The notes: a model not told the origin generated them from the letters alone. A stretch of 47,050 nt of DNA from Candidatus Fermentithermobacillaceae bacterium (GCA_012837895.1 DUQH01000084.1:1-47050), one strand, 5' to 3'; shown: positions 17,160 through 25,587, numbered from the stretch's first letter. Numbers and translations: made by a program.

Positions 17160-17502
17160 CGTTGGCTCCGCTCCGTCCAAAGAAACCAGCAAATTCCGGA
17201 GGCACCTTTCCACCGAACACTCCTCCAATTTCTGTCTTGAGCAGGTTACGCGTCTTTCTGATGGCATCGTTGACTGCTTCAGCTATTAGCGCTTCCAGGG
17301 TCGCCAAATCAAAAGGTTGTGCAGCCAATTTGTCCCGGTCGATAGTGATGTTTTTGATGTTGAACCAGATGTCGCCTACCACTCTGACCAGGCCGTCGCC
17401 GGTAGTTCCCTGCACTGTCCGGTCCTGCAAATTTGACAATCTTGTATTTATCTCCGACTCGATTTTCTCCATCTGCATAAGTAAACTAGCCAGGTTGTGC
17501 AC
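17152..17502 (-). CDS. YbaB/EbfC-like small protein
   Basis: A 116-residue protein with YbaB-type layout: an N-terminal coiled-coil helix (LASLLMQMEKIESEINTRL), a central strand pair with DGLVRVVGDIWFNIKNITID, and a C-terminal helix (LEALIAEAVNDAIRKTRNLL). YbaB proteins bind DNA as nucleoid-associated dimers. The canonical ybaB sits next to dnaX and recR; this one lies in an operon of small membrane proteins, so it is likely a specialised paralogue. GGAGGG precedes the GTG start. The 134 bases before it (17503-17636) have no convincing gene. Confidence 0.65.
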   Translation of the reverse strand: MHNLASLLMQMEKIESEINTRLSNLQDRTVQGTTGDGLVRVVGDIWFNIKNITIDRDKLAAQPFDLATLEALIAEAVNDAIRKTRNLLKTEIGGVFGGKVPPEFAGFFGRSGANGE

Positions 17503-17636
17503 ACTAGTTCCCTCCAGTTACCCTTGTTTCAGCATCTTATGCATATCTTGCCGGTGTTGGTGCCAACCATTTGCCTCTGAGGAAAACCCTTGGAAGGCGC
17601 CTGGATCCAGCCTTCCTTAAGCTGTTCCGGCAAGCC

Positions 17637-17822
17637 TCAGGCCTTTTTAGCAGACTGCCTCTTTGATGAGCTCAGCAATTTGACCGGGCTCTCCCGTATT
17701 GACGAAGGATCTTTCTTGCCTGAACCGGTTACGTTTGTATCAAAAGAGCCTGTTGCAGCCAAGAGCAAGATCAAGATCAAGAACAACTCATACGGGTTTA
17801 CATCAACTCCGAAGATTTTCAT
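17637..17822 (-). CDS. Small single-pass membrane protein
   Basis: A 61-residue protein: MKIFGVDVNPYELF leads into one membrane helix (LILILLLAATGSF), then a Ser/Lys-rich soluble tail. AAGGAGGAG lies seven bases before ATG, a strong ribosome site. It follows the 94-residue membrane protein by 12 bases. Its function is unknown. Small one-helix proteins of this type are frequent in sporulation and forespore gene sets of Clostridia, but no family is recognised here. Confidence 0.65.
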   Translation of the reverse strand: MKIFGVDVNPYELFLILILLLAATGSFDTNVTGSGKKDPSSIRESPVKLLSSSKRQSAKKA

Positions 17823-17834
17823 CTCAACTCCTCC

Positions 17835-18119
17835 TTATGCTTGAGATATTCCAGGGTCATTGACACTTGAGAGTGTGAATACCTGCACCAACCACACTAC
17901 TACCAGAATGATGAACAGGGAGAAGGCCGAGTCGATCCTGGTAAACAGCATGCTTCTGGCCTGCTCTGCCAGGGATGTCAATTCGATTCCATTAGACAAC
18001 AAGGTTGAACTGTCAGTAAGAGTTATTAAGGTATCTATCACATCCCGGCCTCTCTGCCCGGTAAACGGCCTCAGGGCCGAGACAAGATCCAGCGTTTCTT
18101 TTGTGAGACTGTTGGCCAC
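17835..18119 (-). CDS. Small C-terminally anchored membrane protein
   Basis: A 94-residue protein with an N-terminal soluble helical part (TKETLDLVSALRPFTGQRGR and LITLTDSSTLLSNG) and a membrane helix near the end (FSLFIILVVVWLVQVFTL). It begins at GTG 18119, after AAGGGGGG. It is the first gene of the four-gene minus-strand set. Just upstream, CATATTA (18170-18176, minus strand) fits the -10 form used by forespore sigma factors, but I could not find a convincing -35, so the promoter type is open. Confidence 0.6.
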   Translation of the reverse strand: MANSLTKETLDLVSALRPFTGQRGRDVIDTLITLTDSSTLLSNGIELTSLAEQARSMLFTRIDSAFSLFIILVVVWLVQVFTLSSVNDPGISQA

Positions 18120-18356
18120 GGTTAGCCCCCCTTACGATGAGATAGTCAGGTTAGCGTTTTGTCATCACATAATATGACTGACACGGGTCTTATGTTTACA
18201 TCAACCGGGGTCAAAAGGGATGTTTTGTAGTACCATATTGATGTGTGGCCGTATGAAGACACTCTCAAAGATAAGTTAAGAAAAGTTGAAAAGGTAAACT
18301 TGAGCCCGGAAGAGAACATTAAGCGAAAGGCAGCTGAAAGAGGAGGGCAGTAGCAC

Positions 18357-19394
18357 ATGGACTTAGCTTCTGTTTTCAAGAAAAAATCTGAAAACGATCC
18401 TGCCATGGAAGAGATCCGGATGGAGCGGGCGGAAGAGATCCATTCCGAGAATTTGGTCATTGACGGGCACCAGGGGACGCTTCTCGATGTGATAAAGGGA
18501 GTCAGGCACTTTGGAGAGGAATCTTCCCTGGGGCATTCAGACCTGCCCAGATTGAGACAGGCAGGAGTGGATTGTGTTATCCTCAGCGTGTTTCCCCATG
18601 ACAGGTTGCATCCAATCAGAGGGGTACGGCAGGCCCTTGAGTACATAGATGCTTTCTGGGGATTGGCTCCGGTACCCGGGGTACGGCCCGTGATGGATAC
18701 TTCAGATATTGAAGAAGCCCAGGACCCAGGAGAAGTAGGCATCATGCTTAGCCTCGGTGACGGTGTAATGCTTGAAGGGAGCATTGAAGCTCTCAGGATG
18801 TTTTACAAATTGGGAGTCAGGATGCTCACTTTGACCTGGAACGATAGGAATCTCATAGGCGACGGCGCCGCCTTTTCAGCTTCCAGGGGCGGGCTTACTC
18901 CTTTCGGTTTTCAGGTTGTAGAGGAAGCAGCTAGCTTGGGGATGGTTGTAGACGTATCCCACTTGTCTGAGGCCGGGTTCTGGGACGTGTTGGATGTAGC
19001 CCAGGCACCTTTCGTAGCCAGCCATGCAAACTGCCATGCCCTGCTTGCCCATCCCAGAAATCTCACAGACGCGCAGCTAAAGGCTATCGGTGAGGCTGGG
19101 GGGCTTGTCGGCATTTCGTTCAACCATGAATACGTAACCGGCACAGACGAGAATGCTACCATTTCGCAGGTTGCGGATCACATTATCCACGCGATGGAAG
19201 TGGCCGGCGAAGACAATGTCGGCTTGGGTACTGATTTTGACAGTTTCGGGGAACCAGGGCCGGAACCTGTGTCCCACATAGGCAAACTCCCGCTGCTTAC
19301 GTTGGAACTTCTAAAGAGGGGCGTATCAGGACAGCAGATAGCAGGGATTTTAGGCCGGAACTGGATGCGCGTGTTGAGGGCTGTGATTGGATAG
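18357..19394 (+). CDS. Peptidase M19 (membrane dipeptidase-like) with altered metal site
   Basis: A 345-residue amidohydrolase-fold protein of the renal dipeptidase family, which normally cleaves dipeptides with two zinc ions. Recognisable parts are VIDGH near 34-38, LGVRMLTLTWND, VVDVSH (H202), ASHANCHAL (H223) and LGTDFDSFG. Two ligands differ from the canonical set: the HxD pair reads H38-Q-G40, so the Asp is missing, and the bridging Glu position (in the IEGG-like stretch) reads LGDG with G134. Activity may be changed or lost. It starts at ATG 18357 after GAGGAGG. It is divergent from the small-protein operon, with 237 bases between. Confidence 0.85.
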   Translation: MDLASVFKKKSENDPAMEEIRMERAEEIHSENLVIDGHQGTLLDVIKGVRHFGEESSLGHSDLPRLRQAGVDCVILSVFPHDRLHPIRGVRQALEYIDAFWGLAPVPGVRPVMDTSDIEEAQDPGEVGIMLSLGDGVMLEGSIEALRMFYKLGVRMLTLTWNDRNLIGDGAAFSASRGGLTPFGFQVVEEAASLGMVVDVSHLSEAGFWDVLDVAQAPFVASHANCHALLAHPRNLTDAQLKAIGEAGGLVGISFNHEYVTGTDENATISQVADHIIHAMEVAGEDNVGLGTDFDSFGEPGPEPVSHIGKLPLLTLELLKRGVSGQQIAGILGRNWMRVLRAVIG

Positions 19395-19480
19395 AACCAG
19401 GATCAGAACCGGATTTGTAAGAGGGATATGAAACAGGATAAGAAGCAGGATAGGAAACGGGAGGAGCTTAGGTTTTCGCC

Positions 19481-21034
19481 GTGAAAGTGCTCGTTGCCAT
19501 GAATGCCTTCAAAGGGAGCTTGCCGGCTTCTGAGGCGTGCGCCCTGGTTGCCCACGGGTTCAGGCAGGGGTTTCCTGAAGCTATTGTAGTGGAAATGCCC
19601 CTTGCCGACGGCGGTGACGGCACCGCCGGTGTGCTGGTAGCTGCCAAGTCCGGGGAAGTTCAACATGTGCAAGTGACCGGGCCTTACGGCAAGCCGGTGG
19701 ATTCGCCGTTAGGGCTGCTTCCCGGCGGAACTGTGGTTGTCGAAAGTGCTACCACTTCAGGGATTGCCCTTGCTACGCCAGAGGAGCGCAATGTCTTCCT
19801 TGCCACCAGCTACGGGGTAGGCGAACTTATGGCTGTGGCCGCCGCTCAAGGTGCCCGCCGGATTGTTGTGGGAGTAGGCGGGACAGCGATGAACGAAGGC
19901 GGCATAGGCATGGTGCAAGCTGCAGGAGGCAAGGTCCTGGACGCGGCCGGCCGCCAGGTCCCACATGGCATTTGCGGGTTGAAGCAGGTTTCCCGGGTGG
20001 ACCCTGGTGATATCCCCGAAAGGTTCAAGGATATTGAGGTAATAGCCATCTGCGATGTAGACAACCCTTTGACAGGCCCTGACGGGGCAACCATGATATA
20101 CGGGCCTCAAAAAGAGCTGGAAGCGCACCAGCTTGATGAAGTGGACTGTTATATGGACCGGTATGGTTCAGTGCTTGCCAGGGATTTGGGGCGCGATCCT
20201 AGAAACGTGCCCAGGGCAGGGGCAGGCGGAGGCTTAGCTGCGGCCCTGTGGGCGTTTTTCGGCGCGAAACTGGTAGACGGCGCCAGATTTGTTTTGGAAG
20301 AGACCGGTTTCATAGATGAATTGGATGGAGCACACCTTATCATAACAGGCGAAGGCAGGGTAGATTCCCAGACTGAAAAAGGCAAGGTTCCCTACGCCGT
20401 TGCTAAAGCAGGGTTTGAGCGGGGTATCCCAGTGATAGCTCTTGGCGGGAGTTTGGATGACAGTGTGCTACGAAGCTACCCTAGGGAGCTTACAGCTGTT
20501 TTTGACAGTACCACCGGCCCAGGAACTGTAGAACAAGCTATTGGGATGGCCAGGCTAACCCTGCCTTTCGTTGCGGGGCAAATTGCACGGTTGTCCAGGG
20601 CGGTGTTGCTCAGCGGCCCTGTTGCAAGGCAGGAATTGTCTGCCGGGGGGATCGTGTTCCGGGTAGGCAACGGAGGCACCCAGGTCCTCATGATCGAAGA
20701 CAGGTTTGGCTATCTCAGCTTGCCAAAGGGCCATGTGGATGAAGGGGAGACCCTTGTACGAGCTGCCCTAAGGGAAGTCAAGGAGGAAACGGGGCTTGAC
20801 TGTGAGATCGTCACATATGCAACGCCGCTGATGTACAGGTTCTTGGACAGCGGGTGTGTTCCCGTTGAGAAAACAGTGCATTACTATGTGATGAGGCCCA
20901 AAGGAGGAGAACTCCAACCTCAACCAGGCGAAACAACAAGAGTGATATGGGTTGGCCAGAAAGACCTCAAAGGCCTAAAGACATATCCCAAGATCGTGGA
21001 GATTATCGAAAAAGCTGCCGATCTATTGCCATAA
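19481..21034 (+). CDS. Glycerate kinase fused to a Nudix hydrolase domain
   Basis: One 517-residue frame holds two domains. Residues 1 to about 380 are a complete glycerate 2-kinase of the GarK/GlxK family: MNAFKGSLPASEA, PLADGGDGTAG, GVGGTAMNEGG and ITGEGRVDSQTEKGK. After a short linker, residues 387-517 are a Nudix domain (SAGGIVFR at the start) with the complete box at 417-439 (G417, E423, REVKEETG). The kinase makes 2- or 3-phosphoglycerate from glycerate; Nudix domains cleave nucleoside diphosphates linked to other groups. No frameshift is needed. It starts at GTG 19481, about 14 bases after CGGGAGGAG. The fusion is unusual, and the Nudix substrate is unknown. Confidence 0.9.
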   Translation: MKVLVAMNAFKGSLPASEACALVAHGFRQGFPEAIVVEMPLADGGDGTAGVLVAAKSGEVQHVQVTGPYGKPVDSPLGLLPGGTVVVESATTSGIALATPEERNVFLATSYGVGELMAVAAAQGARRIVVGVGGTAMNEGGIGMVQAAGGKVLDAAGRQVPHGICGLKQVSRVDPGDIPERFKDIEVIAICDVDNPLTGPDGATMIYGPQKELEAHQLDEVDCYMDRYGSVLARDLGRDPRNVPRAGAGGGLAAALWAFFGAKLVDGARFVLEETGFIDELDGAHLIITGEGRVDSQTEKGKVPYAVAKAGFERGIPVIALGGSLDDSVLRSYPRELTAVFDSTTGPGTVEQAIGMARLTLPFVAGQIARLSRAVLLSGPVARQELSAGGIVFRVGNGGTQVLMIEDRFGYLSLPKGHVDEGETLVRAALREVKEETGLDCEIVTYATPLMYRFLDSGCVPVEKTVHYYVMRPKGGELQPQPGETTRVIWVGQKDLKGLKTYPKIVEIIEKAADLLP

Positions 21035-21056
21035 AACGGCATGTGTGTGATATAAT
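21026..21056 (+). promoter_or_regulatory. Sigma-A promoter with TGn extension before long hairpin
   Basis: TATAAT at 21051-21056 with an upstream TGA (TGn extended -10), and TTGCCA at 21026-21031. The 19-bp spacing is longer than ideal, but the perfect extended -10 compensates. It overlaps the end of the glycerate kinase gene. The start site would be near 21063, just before the hairpin at 21070. Confidence 0.6.
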
Positions 21057-21062
21057 GCATAA

Positions 21063-21139
21063 TGCGAAGGGCCCGGTGACCTTACGAAACACGCCGTCGG
21101 GCGTGTTCCGGTGAGGCCGGGCCGTTTGTTTTGCTTCTC
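21063..21139 (+). ncRNA. Possible small RNA: long hairpin with U-rich tail (terminator or attenuator)
   Basis: A multi-helix stem spans 21070-21123: GGCCCGG pairs with CCGGGCC (21117-21123), CCTTAC (21080) with GTGAGG (21111), and AACACGCC (21088) with GGCGTGTT (21100), with loop GTCG and small internal loops. It is followed by GTTTGTTTTGCTTCTC, a U-rich tail. With a promoter only about 15 bases upstream, the transcript would be about 75 nt. It could be a stand-alone small RNA or a leader attenuator for the exported-protein gene that begins at 21185. It does not match 6S, SRP, tmRNA or any riboswitch I know. Confidence 0.5.
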
Positions 21140-21184
21140 GGCCGGCCCTCACGACCATGAGATCAACAGGGTGGGGGAGTTCCA

Positions 21185-21865
21185 ATGAAAAACCGCATGG
21201 GCCTTGTATTAAGGATGTCTTTACCTGTGTGTGCTTGTTTGTTAATTGGCACGCTGCTTGTTCGTTGGATCCTGTTTGGTGATTCGTTTGTGTTTGTGAC
21301 TGTTGAAGAGTCTTCGCTAAACGCCATCACCGGATGGCCCCTTACCATGCCTGAGCTATCCCAAGTGTTCATTGACACCGGTGAAAAAATCCTGGTAACG
21401 CCCGGGAAGAAAAACCTCCTGGGCATATGTCTTGGGGTGTATTACAGCGCTAGCTCCCAGGGAGTGGAATTCCACGAGCGCCTGGTTTTGTCCCGGACAG
21501 GCAAGGCAGTGTTGGATCTCACTGCGCCTGTCTCTTTTGTGGCCCCAGGCATTGATGGCGAAGCTGTTGAACTGGTGAACAACCTGGCCAGGGTGGTTTC
21601 GGGCAAGCTTAAGATAGTGAAAACAAGGCGGGATGGGACGGTTGAGTTAGAATATGGCTCCAAGCGCATTGTGCTCGGGCCCGGTGAATCCTGGGCTGAG
21701 CTCCTGGTGCTGGAGCCAGGCGGCCCCAGGGCGATTTCAGCTGACCGGTGGAAGGAAGAACTGGACAGGTGCGTCCGGTTGGCTTACCCTGCTACACGCC
21801 TGGCAATCGCCAACAGGGGGTTCTGGCCTAAGTCAGGGGTAAAGGCGGGGATTGCCGGTGATTAG
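21185..21865 (+). CDS. Membrane-anchored protein of unknown function
   Basis: I do not recognise this 226-residue protein. The N-terminus has one hydrophobic helix (LVLRMSLPVCACLLIGTLL) that is a signal anchor, and the remainder, rich in beta-prone stretches (KIVKTRRDGTVELEYG), would lie outside the membrane. GGTGGGGGAG precedes the ATG. It lies 46 bases after the long hairpin and just before another exported protein gene, with which it is probably co-transcribed. Confidence 0.6.
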   Translation: MKNRMGLVLRMSLPVCACLLIGTLLVRWILFGDSFVFVTVEESSLNAITGWPLTMPELSQVFIDTGEKILVTPGKKNLLGICLGVYYSASSQGVEFHERLVLSRTGKAVLDLTAPVSFVAPGIDGEAVELVNNLARVVSGKLKIVKTRRDGTVELEYGSKRIVLGPGESWAELLVLEPGGPRAISADRWKEELDRCVRLAYPATRLAIANRGFWPKSGVKAGIAGD

Positions 21866-21920
21866 AAGAATTTCCGCTCAGGCCTTTCAGGCCTGCGAAA
21901 TCTTAGAGGGTAGAACCACA

Positions 21921-24725
21921 ATGACTGGAACCAGAGTAGCTGGGAGCAGACTGGTTGGGAGAAGAATGACCGGGACGAAAGCGACCGGCTCCAGAGTGAC
22001 TGGGACCAGAGTGGCTGCTGTGATTGTGACAGTGTTGTGTATATTGCTCAACATTGCAGCGCCTTTGGACGGGCACGCGTCCCAAAGGAGTATCCCGTCC
22101 AAACCTTTAGTGCTTATCGGTGAGCCGTCTAGGGATGACGGTGCAAGTCTGTGGTCCCGGGCAGGACTGGTGTCCCGGCTCGAGGATTCAGGGTACGAGC
22201 TGGGTAAGACCTTGTTTGTGTACACACCCAGGGAGCCCTACGGCGACCTGGATTCAGGAGCTTATACATTGCGCCAAATGTTGGATGAAACCATAGAGGC
22301 CACCGGATGCAGCATGTTGGATGTAGCAGCTTATGGGGTCTCGGGGCTGGTTCTAAGGTTCGGGCTGGAAATGGGGATTATCCGGGACGGGCTGGTAGAC
22401 AATGCTATCATGCTCAGCACACCCCAAAGAGGTTCGTTTCTGGCAGACTTGCTGTTACAGGCATGCACTGTTGTGAAGCATGAGTGCTTGTTTGAGCGTG
22501 AGACCAGGTATTCAAGGTTTTCGCCGTTCGGAGACGTGAGCCCTACCTTAGATCCGGGAACCATATCTTCAAGAAGCACCGGGGATTTGCCAGCTTCCAT
22601 CGGTTCAAGCTACTTCTCGTGGGAAGGCGAAGCCTGGTGGGTGGCACAAAGGGCACGGGAAATCTATGAGCCTCTTTACAGCCAGTACGTGCAGGAAAGG
22701 TTCTTGTCCCTCCCTTACGTGCCTGTGGACTCACCAAAGCAAACATTCGCAGGGTGGATAAAGCAAAACCGCCCTCATATATGGGAAAACTGCATTGCAG
22801 CGGGCATCCGGCCGCCTTTCGGCCCCTTACCTGGAGATGCCTTAGACGGCCCGCCACAGGCAGGGTATGATTTCACCGTTGCATATTATGAACTCCTCGC
22901 AATGGCAGTCGGCAGAAACCAGTACGTAGTGAGGATGGCTTCCTCAGGAAGTCTGGGGCAGGCTTTGTTCGGCCCTTCCCATGGCCCTATGCCTGGCAGC
23001 CTAAAGGACGCCATTATACAATACGGGCTCAAAGCGCTTCTGCACTACGCCAAGAAGGCACTGGTCACAGTGAAAGCGGAAGTGCAAAGGATGATTGCAG
23101 ACAGCATTGTGAGTTCTATTGGATACCTGGACAGTGCTGAGAGCCAGTTCCTTAGAAGGCTTGTGAAAGAAGAAGTGTTGGTTAACCTGGGCACTTCTGC
23201 CGGCCAGAGATTCTATAGGGTGCCCGCTAACTACTACCTGGATCAGATTAACCGGAGGTCGTCTTCATCTTCCTATACACGCAATACGCGTTTTGTGAGC
23301 ATAACCGGAAGGGTTACAAACCTGCTGGGCATCGTATGGCCGCAGGTGGCTCCCAACAATTTGTTCTGTGAAGTGGATTCCGCAGTCCCGCCCCAGGGAC
23401 CCAGGGACACAATCCGCGTGTTTAACGGGTTCCTGTCCCCGTCGTATCTAAACCTCCTGAAAGACAAACAGGTCCAGGACAGCATAGTGTCGCTATTGTT
23501 GGAGCCGGATGAGCTGGCTCAAGTTACCACCGGGCATAGCGGACAGCAGCAGATCAGAGTATCCAGCTGGCAGCCTTCGTATGTGTCTCCGCCTTGGGGT
23601 ACGGCTGGGGACCAGGTGTTCCAGGTTTCAGTAAGCATACCGTCATTGCCTGAAGGATGGGGATGTGCTGTCTGGGTTGAAGGATACGATGGAGGGCGGT
23701 GGCTGCCTGTTCCAGGCTGGAACCAGCTGCTTACCAGTGGGACAAAGACAGATGTAATACTCAAGCACACAGCCTATAGGATAGGCCTACGGCTTGTGAG
23801 AACAGGCACGGTCAACCCTTATACACCAGGGGGAAAGGTTGAGTCTGCCTTCGAACGGGAAGTTTCCGGCAAGGCACTGCTCAGCGTTGACCCTTTGTCT
23901 ACTGCTGAAGGTGCGCCCTGGGGAAACTCGCCGGGTGAAGACATGTGGGGTGGAAGCACACCCAGTGAAGGCGTGTGGGGCCCTGGTGCCGGCTACATGG
24001 GTGATGACAACGGCCCGGCGACTGTCCCGGCCGCCCCTGGTTCAGGGACTGACCCGGCTGGTACCGGTTCATGGGATGATAGTCCGGGAGAAAACGGACC
24101 TCCTGGTTCAGCTCAAAGTCCAGCAGCCGGCGACGGTATTCCTGGCGATATTCCCAGCGTCAGGGTGGTTTACAGGAATAAGCACACTACCTTGTGGAAG
24201 CCCCACGAAACATATCATGTATATTGGGAAGTTGACTTCGGGGACGGCGAAACCGTTGTGCTCCAGGGGCAGCCCCGTCTCAAAATCGCCCACACCTTCA
24301 ACCCTTCAGGCCAATACCTGGTGCGCGCAGTCTCGTACGATAATCACAATGACGTGCTGGTTGAAAAATCGTGGAATGTTGTTACCGGCGGGGAACCTGA
24401 AGTCAGGGAGTTCTGCTGTTCCAGTATTATCCCTCCGGAGGTAGAATTGGAACTAATAGGCCCGCAGAAGTGGGTTACAGGGAAACATGCGCTGTTTTCA
24501 GGGGAGGTCACATGGAAACTACCTGACGGGGCACATATTGTTAGCGTAGACTGTGATCCGGGTGAGAGATTCCACGTGCTTTGGGAACGTTCAGGGGAAT
24601 TTGCGGTATATTGGGCTGCAAGGCTCACGATAGATTATGAATTAGAGGATAGGGTAATCCGGGTAAAGAATACGTATGTTACTGAAAAGCAGGTAGATGT
24701 GTTTACACCCGGCATTACCCGGTGA
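21921..24725 (+). CDS. Secreted lipase-like protein with PKD domain
   Basis: A 934-residue exported protein. A basic repeat-built N-terminus is followed by a hydrophobic signal segment (VAAVIVTVLCILLNIAAPL). The next region resembles LCAT/PGAP1-type alpha/beta hydrolases: DVAAYGVSGLVLRFG near 134-148 and AIMLSTPQRGSFLADLLL. In relatives this motif reads AHSMGGL with a nucleophilic Ser; here the aligned residue is G139, so catalysis is doubtful unless S141 substitutes. A Gly/Pro/Ser-rich linker (about 670-735) leads to a PKD-like domain (YWEVDFGDGE, AHTFNPSGQYLVRAVSYD). I chose ATG 21921, ten bases after GAGGG; TTG 21852 is an in-frame alternative. Its function is unknown. Confidence 0.72.
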   Translation: MTGTRVAGSRLVGRRMTGTKATGSRVTGTRVAAVIVTVLCILLNIAAPLDGHASQRSIPSKPLVLIGEPSRDDGASLWSRAGLVSRLEDSGYELGKTLFVYTPREPYGDLDSGAYTLRQMLDETIEATGCSMLDVAAYGVSGLVLRFGLEMGIIRDGLVDNAIMLSTPQRGSFLADLLLQACTVVKHECLFERETRYSRFSPFGDVSPTLDPGTISSRSTGDLPASIGSSYFSWEGEAWWVAQRAREIYEPLYSQYVQERFLSLPYVPVDSPKQTFAGWIKQNRPHIWENCIAAGIRPPFGPLPGDALDGPPQAGYDFTVAYYELLAMAVGRNQYVVRMASSGSLGQALFGPSHGPMPGSLKDAIIQYGLKALLHYAKKALVTVKAEVQRMIADSIVSSIGYLDSAESQFLRRLVKEEVLVNLGTSAGQRFYRVPANYYLDQINRRSSSSSYTRNTRFVSITGRVTNLLGIVWPQVAPNNLFCEVDSAVPPQGPRDTIRVFNGFLSPSYLNLLKDKQVQDSIVSLLLEPDELAQVTTGHSGQQQIRVSSWQPSYVSPPWGTAGDQVFQVSVSIPSLPEGWGCAVWVEGYDGGRWLPVPGWNQLLTSGTKTDVILKHTAYRIGLRLVRTGTVNPYTPGGKVESAFEREVSGKALLSVDPLSTAEGAPWGNSPGEDMWGGSTPSEGVWGPGAGYMGDDNGPATVPAAPGSGTDPAGTGSWDDSPGENGPPGSAQSPAAGDGIPGDIPSVRVVYRNKHTTLWKPHETYHVYWEVDFGDGETVVLQGQPRLKIAHTFNPSGQYLVRAVSYDNHNDVLVEKSWNVVTGGEPEVREFCCSSIIPPEVELELIGPQKWVTGKHALFSGEVTWKLPDGAHIVSVDCDPGERFHVLWERSGEFAVYWAARLTIDYELEDRVIRVKNTYVTEKQVDVFTPGITR
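21924..22013 (+). repeat. Six 15-bp repeats coding pentapeptides in the signal-peptide n-region
   Basis: Codons 2-31 of the lipase-like gene form six units: TGTRV, AGSRL, VGRRM, TGTKA, TGSRV, TGTRV. The pattern is xGx(R/K)x. At DNA level the units are recognisably related (ACTGGAACCAGAGTA-like), so they arose by tandem duplication. They give the signal peptide six positive charges or more. Confidence 0.8.
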
Positions 24726-24803
24726 GTAAGGGCCAGGGATGGAACTTGATGCCAGGTATTGCGTCAAGAATACAAAGGGAGCTTGAGCCGGAGGTGCAAG
24801 CAA

Positions 24804-25538
24804 ATGATAAAGATTAGGGGACTTACGAAAACATATCACATGGGCAAGGTCACAGTACCTGCCCTCAGGGAAGTTGACATGGATATTCCAAAAGGACAGT
24901 TTGTCGCGATAATGGGGCCCTCCGGGTCAGGCAAATCAACCTTGATGAATCTTCTCGGCTGTCTCGACAGGCCAACTTCAGGCGAATATTACCTTGACGG
25001 TGAAGACGTGAGCAAGAAGTCTGATAACGAGCTGGCGGAAATACGCAACAAGTGTATTGGCTTCATTTTTCAATCGTACAACTTGCTGTCAAGGGCAGAT
25101 GCAACGTCTAACGTAGAGATGCCTTTGATATACAGGGGCGTACCCCCGCGGGAACGGCGTGCAATGGCTACAAAAGCTCTTGAGTCTGTTGGGCTTGGGA
25201 AAAGGATACAGCACAGGCCCAACGAGATGTCAGGAGGCGAGCAGCAAAGGGTAGCTATCGCCCGGGCTATTGTCGGCGGGCCTAAGGTTATCCTGGCAGA
25301 TGAGCCCACAGGCAACCTGGACTCCCGTTCTGGCGAAGAGATTATGGTCATTTTTCAAGAACTACATGAACAGGGCATAACAATCATCCTGGTAACCCAT
25401 GACCCTGACATTGCCAGGCATTCTGAGAGGGTGATCTCGCTTAAGGACGGGAAGATCATTTCAGATGAAATGGTCCAAGACCGGCTGGATGCCAGGGAGT
25501 GCCTTGCAGCCATGCCTGAGCCTGACGTTTCAGCCTAG
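24804..25538 (+). CDS. ABC transporter ATP-binding protein (MacB/LolD type)
   Basis: A 244-residue nucleotide-binding subunit. Walker A is [10 protein letters not shown]-loop FIFQSYNLL, signature [14 protein letters not shown], Walker [13 protein letters not shown] and H-loop ILVTHD. The sequence type matches the MacB/LolD/YknY group, whose partners are FtsX-like permeases. No permease gene is next to it: the next gene is on the other strand. ATG 24804 follows GGAGGTG by seven bases; an in-frame upstream TTG at 24759 is less likely. It may pair with a permease encoded elsewhere. Confidence 0.92.
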   Translation: MIKIRGLTKTYHMGKVTVPALREVDMDIPKGQFVAIMGPSGSGKSTLMNLLGCLDRPTSGEYYLDGEDVSKKSDNELAEIRNKCIGFIFQSYNLLSRADATSNVEMPLIYRGVPPRERRAMATKALESVGLGKRIQHRPNEMSGGEQQRVAIARAIVGGPKVILADEPTGNLDSRSGEEIMVIFQELHEQGITIILVTHDPDIARHSERVISLKDGKIISDEMVQDRLDARECLAAMPEPDVSA

Positions 25539-25555
25539 GGGAAACAGGACATAAC

Positions 25556-25583
25556 AAAGGGCGCTCTGCATGGAGCGCTCTTT
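25556..25583. terminator. Bidirectional Rho-independent terminator
   Basis: AAAGGGCGCTC, loop TGCATG, GAGCGCTCTTT: an 11-bp stem with one G-U pair, followed by CTGTTTATTTTG. It separates the converging ABC ATPase and GerD-like genes. Confidence 0.8.
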
Positions 25584-25587
25584 CTGT

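Noticed and set aside
17503-17636. Small gene between the YbaB-like and 61-residue protein genes
   Set aside because: A 32-codon frame is open but has no normal start codon with a ribosome site, and no family is recognised.
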